Assembly: GCA_963995505.1 (NCBI GenBank)
Contig: OZ023194.1
Coordinates: 14,504,428-14,568,427, forward strand
Source of the DNA: Hypericum androsaemum
Taxonomy: Eukaryota > Streptophyta > Magnoliopsida > Malpighiales > Hypericaceae
Length of the DNA: 64,000 nt
Direction: 5' to 3'
The notes under the pieces were generated by a model. That model saw nothing but the letters and a program-made list of their open reading frames with translations, did not search any database and was not told where the DNA came from. This document shows, piece after piece, positions 44,885 through 56,472 of this stretch. Each line of letters begins with the position of its first letter. Position 1 is the stretch's first letter. The translations under genes and the position numbers were made by a program.

Positions 44885-47800
44885 GAAAAAAACACGTGGT
44901 TTTCTGGGCCCTCTGCTAGGGTTTTTTCTCCTTATTGGAGCCATATCCCTTTCTAGGGTTTCTAGACGATCCACCTTGATTTCAGTGACTGTTCTTGCTT
45001 CGCTTCCTCGCTTTCCCTCTCATCGCCATCGCCACGTCCATCCTCTCTGTGCCATCGCCACGCTCATCCTCTCGTCGCCATCGCGTTCCCGGTTTTGGTT
45101 TCCTTCGTTCTCACTTTCCATTCTCACGTCTCTTCATTATTTTATGTTTTTGCGTTTTGGTTTTGCTTCGTTGTAGTCGTCTTGTCTTGTTTGGCTTCTT
45201 GCGTTGTTGGTTTGTGTTCTTAGTATAGGTTTTTTGTATCGCTTTCTCATTCCTGCGTTCGAGGTCTCCACTTTCGTTTGCCTCGTTGGTTCGTGTTCGT
45301 TAGTCTAGGCTTGTACTAGGTCATCCTTGTTGATTCGTCGGTGTAATAGGTTGTGCCTCTTTTGGCTTCCTGTTTGTTGGATCGTGTCTTTTGTTGGCTT
45401 CCTCTTGTTTGTCTGTTGCGTTGTTTAGGTTTGTTCGCTCGTCGGGTCGATGTTGGCCTGTTCATTTGGGTTATTCTGTTAGGGTTCCTTTTTTTTAACT
45501 GTTTCAGCTTTCTCTTGTTTCGGGCAAGGAATCGTTTGGTGTTCTTTTTGTTGCGTCCAGTTTTCGTCTTCTGATCGTTTGTTTACTTGTCGTTTGGTTT
45601 TTCTTATTAGGGTTCTTATTTGTTCGCTTGGTCGGGTTTTTTCTTGTTGGGCTCCCCGTCACGGCTTGTTCGTTTTGTTTACGCTGGCTGATTCATTATT
45701 CCGTGTTTGTTTGTTATTTTCTCCAACGTCGATTGCCTTGTTGCTTTCAGCTTTGATCTGGTGCTTCCAAGTTTGCAGGGACTATCTTTTGGTCACACAT
45801 ATAATGGCTACGGATAATGGGACACCGGTACATGGCTGGCCAGTAGCCCCGCCGGGCGCAATGAAGGTCATGTATTAGAACTGTCGCGGATTGGGAAGTC
45901 CAGAAGCAGTTCTTCAGTTGAGCATGTTGGTAAGGTCCTACAATCCCCACATTATTTTCCTTTCTGAAACAAGGCTCAAAGATGTGGAAGCAGAAAACAT
46001 GAAATGGAGGTTAGGTTTTGAGTGTGGTGTGTATGTTTCTTACAAGGGAATGGACAGAGCGCGTAGTGGCGGGCTCGTTCTCTTATGGCGCCGAGATATT
46101 GACATTACTTTATTATTGTTCTCACTCCACCATATAGATGTGAAAGTTGTGAATTTTTGCTTGTGGAGGTTTACAGGTTCCTACGGATGGCCAAATACGG
46201 CAGACAGGTACCAGTCGTGGGATCTTCTAAGGCAGTTAAATGAGCAATCTACACTACCGTGGCTTTGTGGAGGTGACTTTAATGAAATTAGGTCTCTAGC
46301 AGAAAAGAGAGGGGGTAACCTTATCCTTCAAAGGAGAATGGACGCTTTTCAGGAGGTGATTCAGCACTGTAGATTATCTGAAGTTAAGCAGACAGGGTTG
46401 TGGTTTACTTGGATGAATGGACAGGAAGATGGGGGACACATCGAGTGCAAATTAGACAGGGTCTTGGCTTCAGCTGATTGGCTTGACCTTTTCCCGCACA
46501 CTTGGATGGAGGCTGGCCCTCGGCTTGGTTCGGACCATTCTCCCCTGATTGGACAGTTGAGTTCTGAAGAGGGTAGGCCTCTGCCGAGGTAATTTCGGTT
46601 TGAGCAGATGTGGGAAAGACATGAGGATATAAGGAAGGAAGTTCAACTTGGGTAGGATTGCACGTCTGAGACTGAACTGGAAGCGAAGCTGGCTGCCTGT
46701 GCTCAACACTTGAAGACATGGGACAAGAATGTTTTTGGGAACGTGAGGAAGCAGAAGTGTGAATTGGAAAAGAAAATTGGCACCTTGTAGGATCTACCTC
46801 TGACCGCGGACAGAAAGAGGAACTTGGATGCCTTACTCAGACAACGAGAGGAAATACTGTCAAGAGAGGAGGCAATGTGGGCTCAGAGGTCGAGAGTAGA
46901 TTGGATACGTGAGGGAGATCGTAATACCAAATTTTTCCATCAAAAGGCAAAGCACAGGGGAGTTCAAAATTGGATCCTAGAGTTGGATGGCCCGAACGGC
47001 CAAAAATTTAGAGGGTGGACTAAGTTGGAGCGGGAATTTAGAACTTTTTATACTAACTTGTTTGCTTCTAAAGCTAATATGTAGGTAACAGAAGTGACAA
47101 ATTTGGTGGACGTGCGAGTGACTGAGGATATGAGTAGACAGTTGGGAGCGCCCTACACGAGGGAGGAGGTGTACAAAGCCCTCTGTGAGATGGGCCCCAT
47201 AAAAGCACCGAGGCCTGATGGCATGCCCCCACTCTTCTTTCAGAAGCATTGGAAGACTGTTGGACCGTCGGTAACTCGTTCCACTCTGGCTGTGGTTAAT
47301 GATGGGGCCGACCCCACTAATTTGAACGCCACTATAATTGCTTTAATTCCAAAAGTTAAAAGACCTACAACTTGCTCTAAATATCGACCTATAAGTTTGT
47401 GCAATGTAGTCATGAAAATTATTACTAAGGCAATCACAAACAAGTTAAAGGTCTGTTTGCATGATATCATCCATGAGAACCAAGGAGCTTTTGTACCAGG
47501 TCGGTTGATTACTGATAATGCCTTAGTTACTTTTGAGTCTTATCACTATCTGAAAAAGAAGAGAAAGGAGGGGAGAGGGTGGTGTGCTCTTAAGTTAGAC
47601 ATGATGAAAGCTTATGATAGGATAGAGTGGAATTTTCTGGAAAAAATGTTGTTAGCCATGGGTTTTCAGGAGTCCTTTACTACCCTTGTTATGAAGTGTG
47701 TTCGTACTGTTAGATATGCAGTGTAGGTGAATGGACAGGTAGGGGAGTCCTTCTTTCCGGAGAGGGGACTGCGTCAAGGTGATCTGCTCTCCCCTTATCT

Positions 47801-50464
47801 TTTCCTGATATGTGCAGAAGGTCTTGCAGCTCTTATTCGAGAGGCAGAAAGGACCCGATGCTTGCATGGTTTGAAGGTGGCTAAGGGAGCTCCAGCAGTT
47901 ACTCACCTCTTTTTTGCAGATGAATCTCTTTTGTTTGCAAGGGCAACAGAAGCAAAGCTACAAAATATTCTTGACCTGCTGGATAAATATTCTCAGGCAT
48001 CGGGATATCGGGTGAACTTGCAGAAGAACTCAATTTTCTTTAGTCGCAATATGTCTGAGGTGCAGAAGGAGAGATTGTGTACTTTTATAGGGATGCGAAG
48101 GGGAGAGGAAGGGGATACATATCTCGGTTTGCCGAATCTGATTGGTCGGTCTAAGAGGTTGATTTTCTCTTATATTGAGGACCGAATCAATTCAAAGATA
48201 GGGAGCTGGAAGGAACGGTTTCTTTCAAGAGCTGGGAGGGAAACTCTGATCAAGTCAGTGTTATTGTCTATCCTTACATATATTATGAGTTGTTTCAGCT
48301 TACCAGTGGATACCTGTGAAAGGATTGAGAAGAAATTGTGTGCTTTCTATTGGGGTAGCAAGGAGGGAGAACGTAAAATATATTGGCGCAGTTGGATTCG
48401 AATGTGCAGGTCAAAAGCGGAAGGGGGTTTGGGCTTCAGGAGGCTACTTAGTTCAAACAGGGCAATGCTTGCAAAACAGGCTTGGAGGCTACTTTGTAAC
48501 CCAGAGTCTTTACCGACAAAAGTTCTGAAAGCAAGGTATTTTCCACGGGGAGATATAATTACGGCAGATATTGGGTATAGACCGAGTTTCACATGGAGGA
48601 GTATACGAGAGGGAATGGATTTACTTGCACACAATCTTGAATGGAGGGTGGGTAACAGAACTAAAGTATGAATTTGGGAGGATAGGTGGCTTCCAGGGAC
48701 GGAGCTTGGGCATCCGCATTACATCTACCCAGGGCAGACTCAAATCAGCGGGTCTCTGATTTATTGGTGGAAGGGAAAAATGAGTGGGATAGCGATCTGT
48801 TGCAACATTTGTTTAGGAAAGAGGATATACAGCAGATAAAAGTAATTCAGGTAAGTGCTAGACTTCCAGAAGACATGGTTCGCTGGCTACATAACAAGGA
48901 TGGCATTTATACGGTAAAGTCAGGTTACTATATTGATCTTCAACATTGGTGGGAGCATTCTGAGCTGACTTCAATTCCAACTCATGCGAGGGAAGTTTGG
49001 AACTGTGTTTGGAGGCTGAAATGCCCTCCTAGGATTCGCACCTTCATATGGCACTTGCTCGACAACAATCTTTCGCTTAGAACCAAAATTTTAAGGAGGG
49101 GATTAGATGTGGATGTTTGTTGCCCCTTTTGTGCGAGTTGTGCAGAATCAGGTCATCACCTATTCTTTGAGTGTTCTTTTGCATGTACTTTGTGGAGGAA
49201 AATTGGGATCGATACTCGGGAGTTCCAAGGTATGACGCTGGTTCAGATTTGTTCAGCCCTATTTTTGATGCGGGAGGAGGAGGAGCGAGGATGGAGAGCG
49301 GCCTGGCTGTGGGGCATTTGAAAAGTGAGGAATGAGGTAGTTTTTGGAGCAGCATCATTCGAAGCAGCACAAGGGGTACTTCAATCGGTCAACCGACTTT
49401 GGACCAACTTCATAACTGTACAAAGTCCGAGTCCTACCTCAAGTGTTAGGCTGGCTGAGTTGTGGCACCTTTCAGAGACAGGATGGTTCAAAGTTAACAC
49501 GGATGCATGGATTAATACTAACGGGGTTGCTCAAGTGGGCACCCTTATTCGTGATGAGTTTGGACATTTTGTTGCAGGATTTGTGCATAGATATGGAGGC
49601 CCTGTCCACCCAACTGTACTAGAAGCTCGAGGAATGCTAACAGGCGTGGAGCTCGCACTCACTCTTGGCCTCAGGTATGTTTGTTTGGAGTCTGATTGCT
49701 TACCTCTTGTGCAGGCTCTGAATAAGCAGGTGTCAGATAGAAGTGATTTGGCCTTGTTGGTTGCGGACTGCAAAGAAACTTGTCGGGGGTTCTTAAACCA
49801 TCGCTTTATGTTTGTTCGGCGAGACGGAAATAAGGTGGCCCATGCACTTACAAAAATCCAGCTGCAAGGTGACCTTCAATTCCAGTTCTTTTCGACACCT
49901 CCAAGGATAATATGTGAATTGTTGGCGGAAGATCTACGTGATGTTGTTGGAGAGGCTAATGGCATTTTGGGTAGGGTTCTATCTGGGGTGGGCAATTGGG
50001 GTTTATAGTTTTGTTCTGGGAGATGGATGTAATAGGGGCAACACATAGATTTCTCACCTAATGCAATGTATTCGCTAGAGTGGGTCTTTACCACGATGCG
50101 CACTTTTTCTGATTCCAGTTTTTTCTCGGTTGGGGCAGGTTTTCCGGAACAGATTTTTAACGAGGCCAGCGGCTGCAACCTCTTTTCAAGAGGGGAAATC
50201 TACGTGTTGTGAGGGTAGATTTTCATAGATGGGTAGTGTCTGCGTGCTGTTGTGCATTTTTGGAACCTATGACGGGTAGGTAGAATAAGTTTTTGTAGGG
50301 CCAGGTGGAGGGTGGTGGGACTAGGTGGGTAGTGCTCCTGTTGTGCTGGTGTGCGACTTGAGTATTTTAGATTTCTTTATCAGTGGTTTTATAGTGCTTC
50401 ATCGATTGTAATAATATTTTCATGTGATTAATGAAATGTGATGGTATGTTTACCCCTAAAAAAA
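44885..50464 (+). mobile_element. L1-type LINE with RNase H, complete ends
   Basis: 5580 bp flanked by perfect 16-bp target duplications (44869-44884 and 50465-50480) and ending in an A-rich tail (CCCCTAAAAAAAA). The first 0.9 kb is a pyrimidine-rich leader with no convincing ORF1. ORF2 follows. The end without 5' truncation and the intact duplications point to a fairly recent insertion. Confidence 0.93.
45804..50008 (+). pseudogene. LINE ORF2: endonuclease, reverse transcriptase, zf-RVT, RNase H
   Basis: The ATG at 45804 starts a frame that runs to about 48740 and then shifts by one base to end at 50008. The AP endonuclease spans about 45870-46590 (NCRGLGSPEA, CGGDFNEIRS, RLGSDHSPL). The reverse transcriptase spans about 47090-48300 (RPISLCNVVMKI, LDMMKAYDRIEW, RQGDLLSPYLF). 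The zf-RVT spans about 48850-49230. RNase H follows at 49480-49890 (KVNTDAW, EARGM, ESDCLPLV). In-frame stops occur at 45876, 46590, 46653, 46789, 47084, 47726, 48669 and 49319; five are TAG. The catalytic FADD is FADE (FFADESLLF), so the enzyme would be inactive even without stops. Confidence 0.9.
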
Positions 50465-50745
50465 ATAAAGAGCAAGCGGTCTGTAGTGGGGCAAATTTCG
50501 AACAATCAAATGACGGGACCATGTATACAAGGATGTTGCTATGAGAGTCATAACTACAATTCCGCAACCGATTCTTGAATGATAATGACTTACAGATCAA
50601 ACTCCATTGTCCTTGCTTGCAATCCGGCTCCCAGATAATCAAATTATAAAAGTACTCATGGTTTCCGTCTCTATGATTAATATTATGTTCTTCCTTGGAA
50701 CACACCAATGTTCCATGGCAGGATGTTGCTACCAATTGGATGATA

Positions 50746-50924
50746 ATGACTTCTATTTTTGTTTGTTGATGGCCGGATGTACACGACACATCACTTTTCC
50801 TTCCTCGTTTGCACTGACGTGACGCATTTGACCATAGTTTTGGAGATCGAATTTTAATAAAAATATGACATCCACTAGTTGTTGGAATACAAGAAGAGTT
50901 CTAAGTGTTGGTGACCTAATTGGA
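50746..50924. other. Short flank between the F-box relic and the Copia element
   Basis: No gene. The sequence continues beyond the Copia element at 55236. Confidence 0.4.
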
Positions 50925-51761
50925 CAGAGTGTTGGGAGAAAAACACCCACTTCCCACGTGGACCCAAGCAACACAACAGAAAATACACATGAGCAAATCA
51001 CAAACACCACGAGAAGTACAAACTCACAAACACAAAACACAAAGGAAAGCATAAGGAGGGACACAATATTTGATTACCCGGTTCGATCTCAACGATCTAC
51101 GTCCAGGGGCTACCAAGCCAGGAGAGATTCTACTATACTTCACACTTGAACTTTACTTACTTTTACAATAGATGCCAACACACTTGGCTCACTCTCTCCT
51201 CTTCTCTCTCTTTTTCTCTTTTTCTCCTTCACTTGGAGTGGCTACCCTTCACTTGGGTTTTTAGCCTTTTCTCTCTTGGAAAAACCTTTCACTAGGGTTC
51301 TACACACTTTCTAGGAGGCTAACAAGGGTATTTATAGAGCCACAAACTTAGAGAGCTTTTGGAGCATGGGGAGGGGCATTTTTGTCCAACACGCACAAGT
51401 TGTGCGTATTTTCCAGCGGCCGCCGGGGACCCGGCGCGTGCCAGGTCTGAGACCATTTTCAAAGGTGGCGATCGCCGGGTTTGTGGCGGCCGTCGGGTCT
51501 TCAGCAGCCATTCGCCTTCGCTTCTTTGTCTCGCTTTTCGGCCTCTGTTTCTCGACCCGATTGATCCCCCGAGCATCCCCGTGCCCTGAATCCAATCGAT
51601 CAACTCTCAAACCATCCCCGAGGCTCTTCGTTTGAGCCACTCGACTCCTCGTGCTCTTCACTCGAGCCACTCGTCACCACGTGCTCTTCACTCGAGCCAT
51701 CCTCAAGGCCTTCACTCGACCAATTAAATGCTCCGCTCGCACTCAGGCTCCATACCCAACA

Positions 51762-52025
51762 ATCTCCCACCTGGAGACTAACCTCCACACAAACCACCTC
51801 TCACTAGGCGATCCTCGTTCACTTGGCAATCTCCCACCCGGAGACTAACCACATCACCAATCACCCGTCACTAGGCGACCGTCTTCTTTACTTGGTAATC
51901 TTCAACCCGGAGACCAACTTCATCACCAATCACCCATCACTAGGCGATCATCACTTGTCAATCACCCACCTGGAGATTAACCACAACACGAACCACCGTC
52001 ATTAGGCGATTCTCATCACTTGTCA
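51762..52025. repeat. Four imperfect tandem repeats of about 63-69 bp next to the 3' LTR
   Basis: Units at 51762-51828, 51829-51897, 51898-51960 and 51961-52025 each begin ATCTCCCACCTGGAGA or a variant and contain TCACTAGGCGA. The first unit includes the polypurine tract in reverse complement, so the others carry extra copies of a PPT-like sequence. Weaker repeats (TTCACTTGATGACC) follow to about 52170. Confidence 0.85.
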
Positions 52026-52202
52026 CCATTCACTTGATGACCATCTTCACTTCTTCGTAACTTGTCACCATTCACTTGATGACCTTCTTCATTTTGTTGC
52101 TTGTCATCCGTCACTAGGTAACCTTCTTCACCAATTGGCACTTGTTATCCGACACTAAATGACCTACTCCTCTAATTGGCGCACCGACCTCTTCTTCTCA
52201 CT

Positions 52203-52472
52203 TCACAAGGCTAGTTGAAGCCAAGCATAGCTCCAACTTCTCCAAGGCACTCCCCTTGGCCATCTTACTCGCAAGGCACCTCTTCTCTCAAGGTGACTTG
52301 ATGCCACATCCGCATCAACACATCTTGCCACTTTAGCCTTTTTGTCCTCATCACTTAGGCAATTCTCTACAAAGCTTGTCAAGTGGACAGACACCCACTT
52401 CCTTGTCTTCTCATATTGCTTTCCAAGACTTCTCTTGAGCCTCCTCTCTACTCCCACCACATCCGCACTCAC
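52203..52472 (-). other. Unrecognised open frame inside the 50930-55230 element
   Basis: A basic frame of 89 codons lies where integrase and reverse transcriptase would be expected. It has no recognisable Copia domain. Confidence 0.3.
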
Positions 52473-52814
52473 CGGTCTTGTACACCCCTTGGCATACCTC
52501 TCACGACCACATACAGAGCCACTTGGAGTTTTCTTCTTCTTGGCTCTCTCCTTGCAACACTTGTTCTCCTTTGCTACACGTCTAACCTCTCCAGCTCCAC
52601 GATATGCGATGTCGTCTTATGGAGATTGACTAGTTTTTGAATCTGGTTGGCACTCAACAACTCTATCTTCCCACTCTTTATGCATCCTCTCACGCATAAG
52701 CTCACCCTGCTATGCACTTGCATAATCTCCTGGCTCACCACCATCTATCAACAAGAGATAGTAGTTGGAGGGCGAGAACTCCTACGATGAACCACCTTCA
52801 CTTGTGGAACTCTG

Positions 52815-54397
52815 CTACAAAACTACTGGCAGTGGAAAACTTGGTTTTGCCTTCTCCTCATCGGCCTCCCAGCCACTTAGTACCTTCTTGCTCCCACCCG
52901 AGTTCAAGATGTCTAGCTTGACCATCTCAAAGCTAGAGCCCACATTATCAGACACACTCCCGTTGTCCTTGAACTCTTGGAGCTTGTACTCTCCGCCATC
53001 ACATGATCTTAAGCACACCTTAAGACCCTTCTCATCAATGAAGGTCTTGTAGCATAACGAACCACCCAAGGATGTCTCCGGTGTCAGTCCCTTCACTTGG
53101 ACCAATTTAAGCTTCTCATCTTTTTGGAAACTACTACCTCTTGAAAAGCTCACTTTTCGCTCTCCAAGACCATAATGCTCACGAAGACCCACCTCCACGG
53201 TCTTCAAGCTTGGTAGCTTCCCTCTTGAACAAACCACCTTCATCCTCTTCTCACTCTTATGGCCACTTTGCCACTCACAGGTATTCTTCATCGCATACAA
53301 CATTTCCTCCTTCACTCCTCGAGCTATCACCATAGCTCCCTAGGTGATTTTCCATGACCCGCAGTCAAAGGCCACACCATAGCCATCCACATCTAATTGC
53401 CCCGTGGATAGCAAATTCTTCCTCAACCCGAGAATATGCCTCACACCCTTTATTTGCAACAACGATCTGTAAGGGGTCTTGATTCGCACCTATCCCATTC
53501 CTACAATTTACAAGGTCTCGCCATTCGCTTGACGAACCTTGCCAAAGTCACCTAGGACATACTTCTCCATCACCCTCGCATCACTACAAGAGTGGTATGA
53601 GGCTCCCGAATCCATCACTCACTCCTCCAATAGACTCCACTCACTCAAGACTAAGACATCTCCAAGGTCTTTCGTCGTTGCATTGGCCGCTCATCCTCCC
53701 TCATTGGTGTCGTACACTGAGCTCAAATCCCTCTTTGATCCACCCCTCGGCTTAGATCTTGACCTACCCTGGTCCTTCCTCCCCTTCGACTCGTACCTCC
53801 CTCTATGGCCCACACTCAAGGCCGCACTCGAGGCTACTCCAGATTCTCTCCTTCTAATTTTCTCACTCATAATCAAATCTCTCACCTCATCTAGCTTAAG
53901 TACCACCTTCCTCACCGAGGCACTCACCGCTGTGACCATACCACTCTAACTATCGGGTAAAGAACTTAGCAAGATTAGTGCTTGTACCTCATCGTCGAAG
54001 TCAATCTTCACCGAGCTCAATTGGGCAATCATCGCATTGAACTCATTCAAGTGCTTGGCCATCATATCACTCTCCGCCATCTTGAGGTTGAACAACCTCC
54101 TCATGAAATGCACTTTGTTGGCGGCCGAGGGCTTCTCATACATCTCGAACAATGTCGCCAACATCTCCTTGGTGGACTTACCGTGTGCAACACCACATTT
54201 CTAGACAAGGACAAGCACACCACATTCATCACCTTCCGGTCAAGGAGCTTTCACTTCTCTTCCTTCATGTCATCGGGCTTCTTCTCACCAAGCGGCAAGT
54301 GCAAATCCTTGCCATACAAGTAGTCCTCTACTTGCATATTTCAAAAGCCATAGTCGACACCATCGAACTTCTCCACGGGCGACCTCACTTCACCCAT
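52815..54397 (-). pseudogene. gag-protease region of the 50930-55230 element
   Basis: The gag ATG is near 54397 (MGEVRSPVEKFDGVDYGF). TGA stops replace probable Trp codons at GF*NMQ and EK*KLL. Gag continues at 54164-53946 (SAANKVHFMRRLFNLKMAES, HLNEFNAMIAQLSSV) and 53939-53691. A Copia protease follows at about 53640-53340 (MDSGASYHSC, with DSG as the active site; LGLRKNLLSTGQLDVDGY). The remaining frame, 53333-52815, is charged (CEWQSGHKSEKRMKV onward) and not recognised. Stops and frameshifts break it throughout. Confidence 0.75.
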
Positions 54398-55235
54398 CGT
54401 GGTTGCTTCCTCCACGCCCTAACCCGGGCTCTAATAACAACTAGGGGAAAAACACCCACTTTCCACGTGGACCCAAGCAAAATAATGGAAAATACACATG
54501 AGCAAACCACAAATACTACGATAAGCTCGAGCTCACAAATACAAAACACAAAGGAAAGCACAAGGAGGGACACAATATTTGGTTACCCGGTTCGATCTCA
54601 ACAATCTACGTCCGGGGACTACCAAGCCAGGAGAGATTCCACTATACTTCATACTTGAGCTTCACTTGCTCTTACAATGGATGCCAACACACTTGGCTCA
54701 CTCTCTCCTCTTCTCTCTCTTTTTCTCTCTTTCTCCTTCACTTGGAGTGGCTACCCTTCACTTAGGTTTTTAGCCTTTTCTCTCTTGGCAAAATCTTTAT
54801 AGAGCCACAAGGGTTCTACACACTTTCTAAGAGGATAACAAGGGTATTTATAGAGCCACAAAACCTAGGGAGCTTTTAATGCATGGGGAGGGGCATTTTT
54901 GTCCAACATGCACAAGTTATGCGCATTTTTTGGTGGCCGCCGCAGACCCGGCTTGCATCGGGTCCGAGACCATTTTCAAAGGTGACAGTTGCCAGGTCTT
55001 CAGCACCCATTCACCTTCTCTTCTTCATCTCGCTTCCCGGCCTCTGTTTCTCGACCCGATTGATCCCTCGAGCATCCCCGGGACCCGAATCTAATCGATC
55101 AATTCCCAAACTGTCCCCGAGGCTCTTCACTCGAGCCACTCATCACCTCGTGCTCTTCACTCGAGCCATCCTCAAGGCCTTCACTCGACCAATTGAATTC
55201 TCTGCTCGCACTCAGGCTTCATACCCAACACAGAG

Positions 55236-55711
55236 ATGTTCGACCAACCCAACCATTATTGCACATTGAAGAGGACCGAACGTAGGAGAAGATCGAAATC
55301 AACATTGCCTTCATTGAATATAACTTTGTTGTGTAATAACCAAAGCCCCTAAAGGACCGCAGCGAAAATTGAAAACCAGACCTTCTTCAACATACCGTTT
55401 CTTACCAATCCCACTCATTGATCCATAGCGGAGTGAATCGATCCACCCATACACCAAGACACTCCCAACTTGGTTGTAAAAAATGACCTTAGTCGCCAGG
55501 ACAGTTTACGATGAAGCAGTGGATGAGAAGCTAATTCATCCTCGATACCACAGAGGGGGAATAGACAATCCCACGCATCCAAATGTCTCATCCGAATGAG
55601 CACATCTCGAGTTTGGATTCTACCTTGGATGACTTTCCACATGAAACACTCAACCTTGAAAGGGACCAAATTTGACCAAACCTTAGCAAGTGAACCGGCA
55701 AAAGGAGCCAC
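55236..55711 (-). mobile_element. LINE zf-RVT fragment
   Basis: Minus-strand frame 55711-55415 reads WSNLVPFKVECFMWKVIQGR and IQTRDVLIR, followed by DAWDCLFPLCGIEDELASHP, the zinc-binding domain after plant LINE reverse transcriptase. It is truncated at both ends and is interrupted on its 3' side by the Copia element. Confidence 0.75.
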
Positions 55712-56472
55712 AGTAACATGTTAATGCCTTTGCCAAGGCCTAGTTTATAAACAAGTGGGCCTAGTTAATGGGCTCAATATTTTATAAAAATAAAAATCTG
55801 GAGGATGGTTAATGATGTTGACCAACGATCAATTAGGTTTTTCACTATGTCGTTTTCGAATTGTCCGACATTCTGCATAAATTTGGGACAGCTGCTTCAC
55901 AGTAAATGAGTAAAAAGATAGATTGGTGTTGTTTACCAAGGTGATTGCTTAAGACAAGCAATCAAAAGAAAATAAAGAGTAACAATAGCTTAGTGATTAG
56001 GGACGCGGGACTATTGATAAAAAGGACAGGAACGCATGAACATGTTCTGATCATGAGACTTCGAAGATAACCCCGACAAGAAGGAAAAATCGAATAAACA
56101 CTTAGAAATCGAATATAAAAAGTGCTCAAACTGCATCTCTTTGATTGTAAAAATTACACTATTCTGAAATAACTAAATACACCAACTGATAGAAGCGAAG
56201 CAGGCGTAATAAGATAATGTTTCAAATTGAAGCTAAAACATATAGCGGAGGACAAGTGATCATACCACATAGGAAGAGAGTTTGGAAACAAAGAAGAATT
56301 CATCAGACAAAACCTTACAAACATGACAGCGAAAAGTAACCAATTAATGAAAATCCTGAAAATCTAATATAATTTAAGATCTTCCTCCTACTCAAGTGTA
56401 TTAGCCAAGTACACTGCGCATGGGCTCACAAGGCTGCATGCAACAAGACTTTGCAGGCAATTAAGAGAATTA
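55712..56472. other. 3' flank of the intact F-box gene
   Basis: Recurring landmarks (GACTATTGATAAAAAGGAC, CATCAGACAAAACCTTAC) are shared with 39590-39850 and 44380-44740. No gene. Confidence 0.5.

Larger units (their letters stand above)
44790..50745 (-). pseudogene. F-box relic, copy 8, split by a LINE
   Basis: 44790-44884 (complement of a DLSKG..., GNxVYF region) and 50481-50745 (WELDCKQ-type region, CAACCGATTCTTG onward) are consecutive pieces of one F-box C-terminal half. The LINE at 44885-50464 lies between them, bounded by copies of ATAAAGAGCAAGCGGT. The F-box itself is missing, so the copy was already partial or has decayed. Confidence 0.8.
50930..55230 (-). mobile_element. Copia-like element with gag and protease only
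   Basis: LTRs at 50930-51761 and about 54439-55230 (TGTTGGG...CCCAACA in plus orientation) are flanked by perfect CAGAG duplications (50925-50929 and 55231-55235). Transcription runs right to left: 5' LTR, a degenerate initiator tRNA-Met PBS (GTTATTAGAGC, complement at 54429-54439), gag, protease, about 1.4 kb without recognisable domains, a purine-tract-bearing tandem array, then 3' LTR. Integrase and reverse transcriptase are not recognisable. Confidence 0.88.

Noticed and set aside
44883..45878. Hydrophobic open frames that might be LINE ORF1 or a membrane protein
   Set aside because: The hydrophobic residues come from a T/C-rich leader. No gag, RRM or zinc-knuckle motif is present.
45804..50008. 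Recoding of TAG in the LINE ORF2, since five of eight stops are TAG
   Set aside because: TGA and TAA stops, a frameshift and the FADE change are also present. Ordinary mutational decay explains all of them.
51762..52170. CRISPR-like or regulatory direct-repeat array
   Set aside because: Units are imperfect, contiguous and without unique spacers, and they lie inside an LTR element of a plant genome.
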